From a virus, in IMG/VR virus record IMGVR_UViG_3300044568_003163, positions 140,879-204,878 of that record: DNA of 64,000 bases. One strand, written 5' to 3'. Positions 22,975 through 30,844 of this stretch are shown here, piece by piece; positions within the stretch are counted from its first letter, which is position 1, and each line of letters begins with the position of its first letter. The notes beneath the pieces were generated by a model, which did not search any database, had not been told where the DNA came from, and saw nothing but the letters and a program-made list of their open reading frames with translations. The translations under genes were made by a program, and so were the position numbers.

Positions 22975-23532
22975 TTAAACCTTTTCGTCGAAAAATACTT
23001 CACAATGGTCTTTTGAATAGCAACCAGTAAGTCCACGAGATTCGTTAATAGATTTGATATTATCATAAGCAACTGCCATACCCTCATATCGGTAATTAAG
23101 GCTCATTTTAGAGAAAGCTTTTTGCCAAACTTTAACTTCAGTTTTAACCCATTCTCCATGTCGTTCGATGATTTCATATGGCTTAACAAATTCTAATAGA
23201 TGATGCCAAATAAGACCATCTCGTTTAGTGAATTCTCTACGCATTGCACTGATTGCAATCTTTCTACGTCGATAATATTCATCATAAGCTTTAGCACATT
23301 CTTCATCTGACATGGTTTCGTCATATTCTAAATTCTTAGGAGTTGTACCTGGTTGATACACATCCATAGCACCAATTAGATAAAGCTCTTGTGCAACTAA
23401 TGGCATTGCATAGAATCCTCTTGGTGCTGGCGGTGAATGAAAAGTTTTTGGAATAATATTGAAACCTTTTTGTTTCTTTATTTCTAGACCTCCAAACCTT
23501 ACAAATCTCGTTAAGTCTTTACCTTTTGTCAT
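22975..23532 (-). CDS. Conserved-type phage protein of unknown function
   Basis: 185 residues. N-terminal FNIIPKTFHSPPAPRGFYAMPLVAQELYLIGAMDVYQPG is distinctive. Then a basic helix YYRRRKIAISAMRREFTKRDGLIWHHLLEF and a C-terminal GLTGCYSKDHCEVFFDEKV with Cys/His residues. I do not recognise the family; ADP-ribosyltransferase-like or metal-binding functions cannot be excluded. Confidence 0.6.
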   Translation of the reverse strand: MTKGKDLTRFVRFGGLEIKKQKGFNIIPKTFHSPPAPRGFYAMPLVAQELYLIGAMDVYQPGTTPKNLEYDETMSDEECAKAYDEYYRRRKIAISAMRREFTKRDGLIWHHLLEFVKPYEIIERHGEWVKTEVKVWQKAFSKMSLNYRYEGMAVAYDNIKSINESRGLTGCYSKDHCEVFFDEKV

Positions 23533-23533
23533 A

Positions 23534-23773
23534 TTAATCTCCTGAATCTACCGTATGAATTACTGTATACGTTTGGTCTTCAATAAGAACATCAAAGCCG
23601 TATTCGTTATAGCATCTACCTAAATTTCTAGAAGTTCCTGAGTTAGCAACTTTAAATTCTTGCAATGCTTTGTACTGATCTCCGGTTTTTTGGTTCCAAC
23701 CATTTGCAGTACCTAAATTGATTATTCCTTCTTTGGCTCTTTCGATTGCCTCTTTGATAATTTCTGAGTTCAT
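23534..23773 (-). CDS. Hypothetical protein, 79 aa
   Basis: Small soluble protein (EIIKEAIERAKEGIINLGTANGWNQKTGDQYKALQEFKVANSG). Heads the transcript from module 6. No family recognised. Confidence 0.55.
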   Translation of the reverse strand: MNSEIIKEAIERAKEGIINLGTANGWNQKTGDQYKALQEFKVANSGTSRNLGRCYNEYGFDVLIEDQTYTVIHTVDSGD

Positions 23774-23796
23774 AATATATGTTTTTAATTATAGAG

Positions 23797-23863
23797 TAAA
23801 ACTAATCAATATTTCGGACATAGAGAAATAAATTATGTTAAATTTTTATTAAGTTATTAACAA
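23797..23863 (-). promoter_or_regulatory. Operator-type promoter module 6 (long spacing)
   Basis: TTGTTAATAACTT box (23851-23863) and -7-like TAGTTTTA (23797-23804), spacing 49 bases as in module 4; 29 of 30 bases around the -7 box (23781-23810) match module 4. Confidence 0.65.
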
Positions 23864-23873
23864 GAAAACTGCG

Positions 23874-23903
23874 CCACAAAACCTCGTACTTTAAATACGA
23901 GGT
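23874..23903 (-). terminator. Rho-independent terminator
   Basis: Stem ACCTCGTA/TACGAGGT with TTTTGTGG following on the minus strand; ends the tagged-cluster transcript after the gene at 23912. Confidence 0.75.
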
Positions 23904-23911
23904 CGTTAGTT

Positions 23912-24223
23912 TTATGAATTTAGTGGTTGGTCTTCTGCTGGTGTTTCTGTAGGAGTATCAGTAGGTGTAACTTCTGCATTTTTTGCACCCATTACATTTT
24001 TAACTCCTAATAGAGCAGCTCCTATTGTAGTAAACATTACTGCTTGATTGATGATGTCAACTGATTTATCAATAAACATTTTATCAATTACTCCTAAAAA
24101 GAAAGAAAGTCCTCCTATAAGGATAATGTAAAGACCGGCTGTTGATGTTGCGGAAGTTTTTCCGTTGTTGTTAGAAGTCATTTCACCGAAAGAAAACTTC
24201 TTAATATTTGCTAACATAGACAT
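23912..24223 (-). CDS. Small two-TM membrane protein
   Basis: 103 residues: Asn/Ser/Thr-rich start, TM1 TAGLYIILIGGLSFFLGVI, TM2 NQAVMFTTIGAALLGVKNV, then a Thr/Pro/Glu tail. It is the last gene of the tagged-cluster transcript before the terminator at 23874. It lacks the tag itself. Virion membrane or holin-like role possible, not shown. Confidence 0.6.
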   Translation of the reverse strand: MSMLANIKKFSFGEMTSNNNGKTSATSTAGLYIILIGGLSFFLGVIDKMFIDKSVDIINQAVMFTTIGAALLGVKNVMGAKNAEVTPTDTPTETPAEDQPLNS

Positions 24224-24250
24224 AATATAAATTGTTTTTTATATCTATCT

Positions 24251-25807
24251 TTAGATGCTTTTAAATTTAGCATATTTCATTGCAGATCTTTTATTGAATA
24301 TTTGATCGGTTATAGATTTTATTCTTTCAGGATCTTCTACGATATTTCCAATTGAATCTTTTGCTTCAAATTCTAGTCCAGCTTGTTTACTATTAGTGGT
24401 AGCAGATCTTAATCTAATTTCATATGCAATATCAGCAATAGTAACATAATAAAATATAACAAGGTCTAATCGACTAAACGAATCTAATATAACTACTTTA
24501 GCAGTATTATCGTTAGAACCAATCATAGAAATAGTATCTCCACCATGAAAGAATTCATGAGTACCTTTACTTTTTATCTTGCCTGTGATTTTATGATATG
24601 GCGGATTTACGTTTTTATCTGATTGTTTTAATCCAAATTTCAAAATACCTATTAGATTATTATCCAGATTAGATGTATCACCATTAGGTAAAGTAAATAA
24701 ATGATAGACTAATTTTATAGCTGCGAGTTTATCTCCTAAATTTTGTTCTTTAATGTTATCTACACTTCCAGGATTGTAATGTATTTCCATGTATGAACCT
24801 GAATTAAGACCTCCTATCAATTGCTGATATTTTAATATTTCTGATTTGACCCATGGAATATCTTTTTTATATCGAGATATTTCTTCTGGCGTTAGATTAT
24901 ATATTGCGTCTTTAGGTGATAAAGATTTTAAATATTCCTTTGCTCTTCCTAATCTAGCAGCTTCTTGCTTTAACGATATTGCAACGATTGAGCCTATCGG
25001 TTCAGCAGAAGAAGATCTAGGACTAAATTCCGTGCTAAATAATAAATTTAACTCGCCTATAGTAGTAGCATTATTTACATAATTAATTATAGAAGATTTT
25101 GCACTTTGGTCTATTAAATATACATCTCCAGGACACCAGTTATCAGCAGAACTTAAACTAGAAAGTTTTAAACTTTTGCTTCTAATCATATTAAAAATTT
25201 CGTTTCGATCTAATCTATATCCGCTAGATGCAAAATCGGTCATAACGTTAGCAGTAGATTTCCATTGTAAAATTTGGTCTCGGTTAGCTTTATCGAAATT
25301 AGATAACCACGTTTTTAGTTTGTTTGCAGTTTTAGGATATAAATCTCCAGATGGAATATTATCTACTAAAGAAACTGCTTCAGAAGGGTCCATCGAAAGA
25401 ATATCTGCATCTTGATTATAATAAAAGAAAGCTACCATACCTTCTTTAGTATCTGTATCAGTCGAAGTTTTAGAGTGACCAGTAAATAATCCAGTTTTTA
25501 ATAAATGAGTTAGAGGAACTTTTACTCCTTTAACATCCATTAATGGTTCTTTACCTGAAACTTCTTTATCACTTTCTATATACGATTTAATGTAATCTAA
25601 ATTAGATATGTCTGATACTAAAAACTTAGAAAATGAGTACAGATCTTTTTTATCATCATCGATCATAAGATAAATATTCGGATCTTCGAGAAATTCTAAA
25701 AATTTTGGTCTATATTTCGCCTTCCTTTTTGGTTCATTCCACGCAGTAGGCAACATAGCAGCTTCATTTAATGACAGAACAAAATCTTTGAATTTTAGCA
25801 TTTTCAT
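24251..25807 (-). CDS. Tagged internal-head-type protein, 518 aa, unknown function
   Basis: Begins MKMLKFKDFVLSLNEA, the cluster tag variant. The body (NWCPGDVYLIDQS..., IGELNLLFSTEF, PIGSIVAISLKQEAARLG) recalls large hypothetical proteins of marine T4-like phages carrying a G-I-S-L-K-K-like strand, but no enzymatic motif can be named. Last tagged gene of the cluster. Predicted processing after NE15 to release the mature protein. Confidence 0.7.
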   Translation of the reverse strand: MKMLKFKDFVLSLNEAAMLPTAWNEPKRKAKYRPKFLEFLEDPNIYLMIDDDKKDLYSFSKFLVSDISNLDYIKSYIESDKEVSGKEPLMDVKGVKVPLTHLLKTGLFTGHSKTSTDTDTKEGMVAFFYYNQDADILSMDPSEAVSLVDNIPSGDLYPKTANKLKTWLSNFDKANRDQILQWKSTANVMTDFASSGYRLDRNEIFNMIRSKSLKLSSLSSADNWCPGDVYLIDQSAKSSIINYVNNATTIGELNLLFSTEFSPRSSSAEPIGSIVAISLKQEAARLGRAKEYLKSLSPKDAIYNLTPEEISRYKKDIPWVKSEILKYQQLIGGLNSGSYMEIHYNPGSVDNIKEQNLGDKLAAIKLVYHLFTLPNGDTSNLDNNLIGILKFGLKQSDKNVNPPYHKITGKIKSKGTHEFFHGGDTISMIGSNDNTAKVVILDSFSRLDLVIFYYVTIADIAYEIRLRSATTNSKQAGLEFEAKDSIGNIVEDPERIKSITDQIFNKRSAMKYAKFKSI

Positions 25808-25808
25808 A

Positions 25809-26732
25809 TTAGTTAAATAGTGTTGGATATAATTGTTCTACTTCAGTTGGCGCTGGCATTTTAGCCGATACAATATAAATTTTAAATCTATTTAGAATAG
25901 CATCTAAACGATCTTTGTGTATAAATGTTGGTGATGTTGCTAATGCGAATGCATTTTCAAAAGTCATAATTTCGGCAGGTTTAACACCTTCACCAAAAGC
26001 AAATTTAACAACTTCTTCTGGTGTACTCGTAATGAATTTGTCTTGGTCATGTAAAAGAGTGGCAGTTTTAACTAATGAACCCTTTTTGCCCATGAAAGTT
26101 TTTTCTACTTGATAGATTCCTTTCTCTAAACGAATAACATATTGTTTGTATTGTTCGGTTTCTCCGGTTTCCGTTTTCTTAGTAGTTTCTTTCATACATT
26201 CAGAAACTATCGACATTAGGAGTACATTTCGGTACATTCCTTTGTATTTCGATTCTGCAATTTTAAAGTTTGGCGAGTAATACATAAAACGAGACCAATC
26301 TAAATTAGTAGAAAGCATAAAATCTACTTGTGCAGTTCCACTATTTTTCTTACCTCCTACCGGAACTCCGATAGATATTTGTTCAAATCCTTTTGCAGTT
26401 CTAGTTGAATATCCTTCTTTCTTAAATGTATCTTCTAAAAATTGTAGTGCATCTTCCATCGATATTCCATTAACTCCAGCAATTTTATCTACTGAAACTG
26501 CAATATCTATGTCACCACTAGTAATTTCATCGGCTTTCTTACCATATGAACCAATTGGTGATGCATCAATTCCTTTACCTTCTAATCCGATTAGAGGAAA
26601 TAAAGTCTTTTCAACCCACTCATAAGTAGCAAGTACTTCAGGTTGAGTTAGAGGACGAGAATCCTCAATAGCATTTCCACTTTCGTTCAAAAACGTAGAA
26701 ACAAAATCTTTAAATTTTAGCATATTTCTCAT
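25809..26732 (-). CDS. Tagged pol-beta-superfamily nucleotidyltransferase
   Basis: 307 residues. Tag MLKFKDFVSTFLNES (a second ATG, Met4, would give an even better match to the ligase-like gene's tag). Catalytic pattern: PIGSYGKK (Gly61-Ser62), SGDIDIAV (Asp74, Asp76) and AQVDFML (Asp137), i.e. hG-S-x(11-12)-D-x-D plus a third Asp. This superfamily includes CCA-adding enzymes, toxin NTases and cyclic-nucleotide synthases; the substrate is open. The tag implies delivery into the host with the DNA, where it could modify tRNA or proteins early (inference). Confidence 0.8.
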   Translation of the reverse strand: MRNMLKFKDFVSTFLNESGNAIEDSRPLTQPEVLATYEWVEKTLFPLIGLEGKGIDASPIGSYGKKADEITSGDIDIAVSVDKIAGVNGISMEDALQFLEDTFKKEGYSTRTAKGFEQISIGVPVGGKKNSGTAQVDFMLSTNLDWSRFMYYSPNFKIAESKYKGMYRNVLLMSIVSECMKETTKKTETGETEQYKQYVIRLEKGIYQVEKTFMGKKGSLVKTATLLHDQDKFITSTPEEVVKFAFGEGVKPAEIMTFENAFALATSPTFIHKDRLDAILNRFKIYIVSAKMPAPTEVEQLYPTLFN

Positions 26733-26734
26733 AT

Positions 26735-26959
26735 TTATTCTTCTTCACATTCATATGCAGGACCAATTCCTTTGATAGGCACCTTTAATTTTTTACCTGT
26801 TTTATCGTCAACCACAATTATATAATCGCCTTTAACTTCAGCAACTTTTCCTGTATGATTTACGTGAGTTCCAGGAACTATGTATTCGATGATGTTTCCT
26901 GGTCGAACATGGGAATATGCTTCGGCAATAAATTCCTCGTAAGTAGGTAATTTTTTCAT
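26735..26959 (-). CDS. Tagged small protein closest to the T4 tag
   Basis: 74 residues from the ATG at 26959 (an ATG at 26971 adds MKVR). MKKLPTYEEFIAEA is nearly the T4 internal-protein tag. The cargo is a small barrel (RPGNIIEYIVPGTHVNHTGKVAEVKGDYIIVVDDKTGKKLKVP) resembling KOW/SH3 domains. Confidence 0.75.
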   Translation of the reverse strand: MKKLPTYEEFIAEAYSHVRPGNIIEYIVPGTHVNHTGKVAEVKGDYIIVVDDKTGKKLKVPIKGIGPAYECEEE

Positions 26960-26974
26960 TCTAACTTTCATTTT

Positions 26975-27643
26975 TTATTGAATACCTTTAACCGAATAAG
27001 AGGTTATTAATTTTCTGTTATTTGCTGGTCTAGCCTTAAATGCTCTTAATGGGTAATAGTCATAATCGTGAGATTTTAACATTTTCAATAAATCATCTTT
27101 AGTAGCTTCTGACATATCAACAATTGTATGTTTCTTACCTAATCTTCGGTTAGTATCATTTCCAATCAACTCAACTTCATCACCCTTTTCAAAAGAATCC
27201 TTAGTACCTAATAGTAAATAACTTCCACTAGTTAAAAATGCATATAGTCCTTTATTTTCAAAAATAGACCAACCAAACATCGTAGCACCGGTAGTCATAT
27301 TAATAACACCTACACTAAGTACCATTGCTCTTAAAGAACGTCCTTCATTAAGTGAAGACTCACATAAGCTTTCATCAATTTTAGTTACGTTAGCATTTAA
27401 GTAATTCAAATCTACGTCGATAGCTAAACTAACATTTTTCTTTTTAGCCAAATCATTATCTGGCTTAATAGTAATTTCATCTGCAGATCTTCTTCGGTTA
27501 AAGAGGCCACTCATTCCTCTAGGTTTAACTACTTTCCAAGCTTCACCATCTTTGAAATGGATAATTGCATCTACTGGAAAATCTGTTATTTTAAACGAAT
27601 TAGCTTCATTTAAGAAGTTTTCGAATGTAGGTATGTTTTTCAT
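26975..27643 (-). CDS. Tagged protein with internal cleavage-type site
   Basis: 222 residues; tag MKNIPTFENFLNEA. First part is a small barrel (VDAIIHFKDGEAWKVVKPRG). A second site CESSLNEGRS (LNE100) precedes a different C-terminal part (SLRAMVLSVGVINMTTGATMFGWSIFENKGLYAFLTSGSYLLLGT). Likely cut into two cargo pieces if the NE sites are protease sites. No enzymatic motif. Confidence 0.7.
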   Translation of the reverse strand: MKNIPTFENFLNEANSFKITDFPVDAIIHFKDGEAWKVVKPRGMSGLFNRRRSADEITIKPDNDLAKKKNVSLAIDVDLNYLNANVTKIDESLCESSLNEGRSLRAMVLSVGVINMTTGATMFGWSIFENKGLYAFLTSGSYLLLGTKDSFEKGDEVELIGNDTNRRLGKKHTIVDMSEATKDDLLKMLKSHDYDYYPLRAFKARPANNRKLITSYSVKGIQ

Positions 27644-27658
27644 ATTATGTTATATGTT

Positions 27659-28078
27659 TTAATTTTTTATTGATTCTATTGTTAGTGTACAATCATCCAT
27701 TAGACTGCCTAAAGCCGTTTGTATTGCTGATTGAGATTCATCTGACGTAAACGTAACTAATTTTGTATAGTTTTCATGATGAGCATCAATTAAAAAATGA
27801 TTCTTTAGCACTTTGAGAACTTCTGATGCAATTGAAGGTGTATCACAATCAATTTCGTAAGATTTATCTCTAGCTTCATTCATTGGCTTATTGATTTTAC
27901 CTTTCTTTTCATGAAGAAGTCTTAATCTTTCTCTAAGGATTGCTTCTTGCTTTTCTCGGTTATCTTCCGGCAAACCTTTGATTTGCTTTTTAATTTCCTT
28001 AATTTTAGCTTGAATGTTGTCCATTAAAGACTCAGCAGATTCACTAATAAATTCTTCAAATGTAGGTAAGTTCTTCAT
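27659..28078 (-). CDS. Tagged coiled-coil protein
   Basis: 139 residues; tag MKNLPTFEEFISES. Residues 15-68 form a long charged helix (IQAKIKEIKKQIKGLPEDNREKQEAILRERLRLLHEKKGK), then KPMNEARDKS (possible second site) and a small alpha/beta domain. Transcribed from the TATATTTG promoter at 28095. Confidence 0.7.
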   Translation of the reverse strand: MKNLPTFEEFISESAESLMDNIQAKIKEIKKQIKGLPEDNREKQEAILRERLRLLHEKKGKINKPMNEARDKSYEIDCDTPSIASEVLKVLKNHFLIDAHHENYTKLVTFTSDESQSAIQTALGSLMDDCTLTIESIKN

Positions 28079-28094
28079 AGGTTAATTTGCTATA

Positions 28095-28102
28095 CAAATA
28101 TA
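28095..28102 (-). promoter_or_regulatory. Host-type promoter -7 element TATATTTG
   Basis: Bacteroidetes consensus TAnnTTTG 17 bases upstream of the ATG at 28078, in the only non-coding gap (about 60 bases) in this part of the cluster. The TTGTTAATAACT box is absent here. Confidence 0.55.
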
Positions 28103-28137
28103 AACAATTTTCTCGAAAGAAAAAAATTTATTTGAAA

Positions 28138-29550
28138 TTATTTTTTGTGATTTTCTTTCCAAATTCCTTGCAACCAATCGTGCAATTCTTTGTTATTGTC
28201 TTTCTTACCAATGCCGTATTCTTTAATAAATTCAGCTTTAAATTCATCAAAAGTAGCAGCCTCTTCAGCCATAATATGAACATCACCCATAGCAGATTCT
28301 GCAATAAAAGTAGAAGATTCTTTGATATTAGTTTCCCAATAATCATGAAGTTTTTCAAATTCTTTACGACCCATATTAGCAATCATGTACTCTACGATAT
28401 CGTTATCGTAGTCTTCCGCTTCATCTCTATAACCACCTGGAGTATCAATATATTTGCTACCCATGATTCTTTTGATTCTAACTTCTGGCATTCCATCAAT
28501 TTCTTCTAAGAATTCTTCAAAGTCTTTAGTTGCTTTGAATTTTTCAGCTTCATTAACGTAAGACTCTTTCATTAATGCTAAAGCACCTAATTCACTTAAT
28601 GTAACTTTTGCGCCTTTATCTTTACCATTAACAGAAGAATGATATAACAATCCAGCATTAAACAATCTTTTTAAAACTTCACCTTTAACTAAATCAAAGC
28701 TAATTGTATCGCTTACATTATCCCATGAATCTACTACATATTCCGGTTCAATCCAACCATAACCTCTTTTAATGTTTTTAATCAAAGTTTCTACGTCTTT
28801 GTCGAATTGCTTAGCGGCAGCTTCATTAACTGAAGATTCAAATACTTGAGTATCATCCTTATTCCATTCACCTCTTTTAACAAATCCATGAACTGTAAAA
28901 TTTGCTTGAGATATTCCGGTAGCTTTTACCAATTTGTTAATAGCATCGACTTCTACTTTTGCGTTGCTAATTCCTTTGATATACTTAAATTTGTATGTCT
29001 CTTTATTTTTAAAATCTAGAACTTTAAAACCGTCGTAAAATTTAGTCATATCTCCTTCATTAATAACAGATTCATTAAGATAACCGTTATGTCTAAGATA
29101 TTTTATCAAATCATTTTTATCTCTAGAAGGTATTTTATCAGCGTTGATTGTATATCCATCTTTTGATTTTACTACATCAATATCTGATTTTACATAAAGA
29201 TTTTGACTGATCCATTTAATTAAACGTGTATGGTCAATGTCTGAAATATTCTTAAGATTAATATTTTCTTCATTAACAGATTTAACTTTACCTGAAAGAA
29301 TTTTCTTAGCTTTGTCTAAGTCTCTTTGATTTTTGAAGATTAAGTTACCATCATCAGATACTTGAGGAAATGCATAATGTTGGTAAGGAATTCCTTTAAA
29401 CAAAACATTCAAATAAGCAGTTGTTAAATTCATGTTAGCTGGCAAATCGTCATAATTAATGCGATATTTCGTATCCCATAGCTTTGCTTTCGGATCATTT
29501 AAAATGTCTTCATTTACGAAGTCTTCGTAAGTTGGTATATGATTTTTCAT
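28138..29550 (-). CDS. Tagged polyprotein-like protein, 470 aa
   Basis: Tag MKNHIPTYEDFVNED, then five further tag-end-like sites: VNE94, LNE160/SVINE165, ESSVNE243, KESYVNE334 and STFIAE418, each preceded by Ser/Lys-rich linker and followed by a small or acidic residue. The pieces between (60-90 residues each) are unrelated small alpha/beta units. The simplest reading is a precursor cut by the head protease into several internal peptides. Confidence 0.75.
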   Translation of the reverse strand: MKNHIPTYEDFVNEDILNDPKAKLWDTKYRINYDDLPANMNLTTAYLNVLFKGIPYQHYAFPQVSDDGNLIFKNQRDLDKAKKILSGKVKSVNEENINLKNISDIDHTRLIKWISQNLYVKSDIDVVKSKDGYTINADKIPSRDKNDLIKYLRHNGYLNESVINEGDMTKFYDGFKVLDFKNKETYKFKYIKGISNAKVEVDAINKLVKATGISQANFTVHGFVKRGEWNKDDTQVFESSVNEAAAKQFDKDVETLIKNIKRGYGWIEPEYVVDSWDNVSDTISFDLVKGEVLKRLFNAGLLYHSSVNGKDKGAKVTLSELGALALMKESYVNEAEKFKATKDFEEFLEEIDGMPEVRIKRIMGSKYIDTPGGYRDEAEDYDNDIVEYMIANMGRKEFEKLHDYWETNIKESSTFIAESAMGDVHIMAEEAATFDEFKAEFIKEYGIGKKDNNKELHDWLQGIWKENHKK

Positions 29551-30564
29551 TTATGATTGGTTTAATTTTTTTCTTAATTCTTTATAAAATGGATGAACCG
29601 ATTTAGGAGTTAAAATCTTAAATGCAGTTTCATCGTCAGCTAAAATAGCTTCTCTAACTTTAGTTCCTGAAGGACCACCTTCTTGTCTGCTATCAACCAT
29701 TGCAACCGAAAATTCATCAACAGGTACATCAGATTTTTCAGATGTTAAATAGGCAACTTGTCTTTCATAATCTTTTTGTCTATCAGATCCACAACCTACA
29801 CCAATCGGATTAAATCCCTTTTCTTGAATAAATTTTACCATTTGAGGTATTACTGTCTTATTACCAAGAGGGTACATCGCAAATTCTTGAATAAAATCAA
29901 ATTCACCAGCTACTCGATGACCTATTTTTGATAATAGAAGAACATCAAATGGAGATTTTTCGGTCTTTGAAAATATTTGTAATGGGATAACAGGACAACC
30001 AAATGCCTGTGAAGTTCTTCTTAGAGCTTCAATATGTCCATTATGAAATGGTTGAAATCTACCAGGAAATATACATACTCGTTTGCCATCGATAGTAGCT
30101 TCGAATACTTCGTTTTCGTTTAATTTATCAATAAAGCTTCTAAACATTGGTTTTACTTTATCGGCTAATTTACTAAATAGTCCAGGATTTTCTTCTGGAA
30201 CTACATCCGGAGAAGCATTTCTAATAGTACTATCTACCATATAATCGTTAACAAAAACTTTAGCATCTTCTTCAGTTTCTATTTTACGTTGAACCATACT
30301 GAAATCTCCAGTGTCTTGTAACATCTCACGTGAAGTAGTAGGAGATACTGCAAAATGATTACCGAGTTTTTTATTCATATCACCAAAAGCAACATCTACT
30401 GTCTTTCCAACAATAGTACCTATTAAGTCTTTTACTGTATTTTGTACCTTTTCATCTTTAATAATTTGCAAAGCAAAATATTTGATAGCTGGTGACATAG
30501 ATTCACAGATGATCTGTTCATTTGATTCGTTAACGAAATCTTCAAAATGAGGTATGTTTTTCAT
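29551..30564 (-). CDS. Tagged NMN-adenylyltransferase-like nucleotidyltransferase
   Basis: 337 residues; tag MKNIPHFEDFVNES. A helical 130-residue linker domain is followed by a second site (LNE150/VFEA156) and then KRVCIFPGRFQPFHNGHIEALRR (GRFQPFHNGH, 168-177), the HxGH nucleotidyltransferase motif of NMNAT/NadR/PPAT. The C-terminal SGTKVREAILADDE...F matches the second ATP-binding motif (S-x-T-x-[IV]-R). Making NAD (or a related dinucleotide) is the usual reaction for this motif set with a GRFQPFH start. A tagged, probably injected NAD-synthesis enzyme would counter NAD-depleting defences (inference). Confidence 0.85.
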   Translation of the reverse strand: MKNIPHFEDFVNESNEQIICESMSPAIKYFALQIIKDEKVQNTVKDLIGTIVGKTVDVAFGDMNKKLGNHFAVSPTTSREMLQDTGDFSMVQRKIETEEDAKVFVNDYMVDSTIRNASPDVVPEENPGLFSKLADKVKPMFRSFIDKLNENEVFEATIDGKRVCIFPGRFQPFHNGHIEALRRTSQAFGCPVIPLQIFSKTEKSPFDVLLLSKIGHRVAGEFDFIQEFAMYPLGNKTVIPQMVKFIQEKGFNPIGVGCGSDRQKDYERQVAYLTSEKSDVPVDEFSVAMVDSRQEGGPSGTKVREAILADDETAFKILTPKSVHPFYKELRKKLNQS

Positions 30565-30843
30565 TTATTCTTCTAGTTTTAATTGTTTGATCGGTTTAAC
30601 GAAAGATGAATCTACATTTGTAAAAATTTCACCATAATAATCATCTAAAATATCATAAAATACTTTAGCTTTAGAAAAACTAACTTTTACAATAGTTCCA
30701 AAACGATAATCTCGAGTAATTTTTCGATCATCTGCTTGTTTAGCCGATGGCACAAAATCCACTTTATCATCTATTGAATAGGCTGATGGAAATTCAGTAG
30801 CACCTTCGTACAAGAAATTATCAAATGTAGGTATGTTTTTCAT
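30565..30843 (-). CDS. Tagged small protein, 92 aa
   Basis: Start at 30843 chosen because it gives the tag MKNIPTFDNFLYEG; an upstream ATG at 30954 would overlap the ParB-like gene by 110 bases. Cargo is a small barrel (IDDKVDFVPSAKQADDRKITRDYRFGTIVKVSFSKAKVFYDILDD). The tag end is YEG rather than NE[SA]. Confidence 0.7.
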   Translation of the reverse strand: MKNIPTFDNFLYEGATEFPSAYSIDDKVDFVPSAKQADDRKITRDYRFGTIVKVSFSKAKVFYDILDDYYGEIFTNVDSSFVKPIKQLKLEE

Positions 30844-30844
30844 A

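Noticed and set aside
28087-28509. Plus-strand frame of 140 codons opposite the polyprotein-like gene
   Set aside because: Phe/Ile/Ser-rich complement of a well-supported tagged gene; no family likeness.
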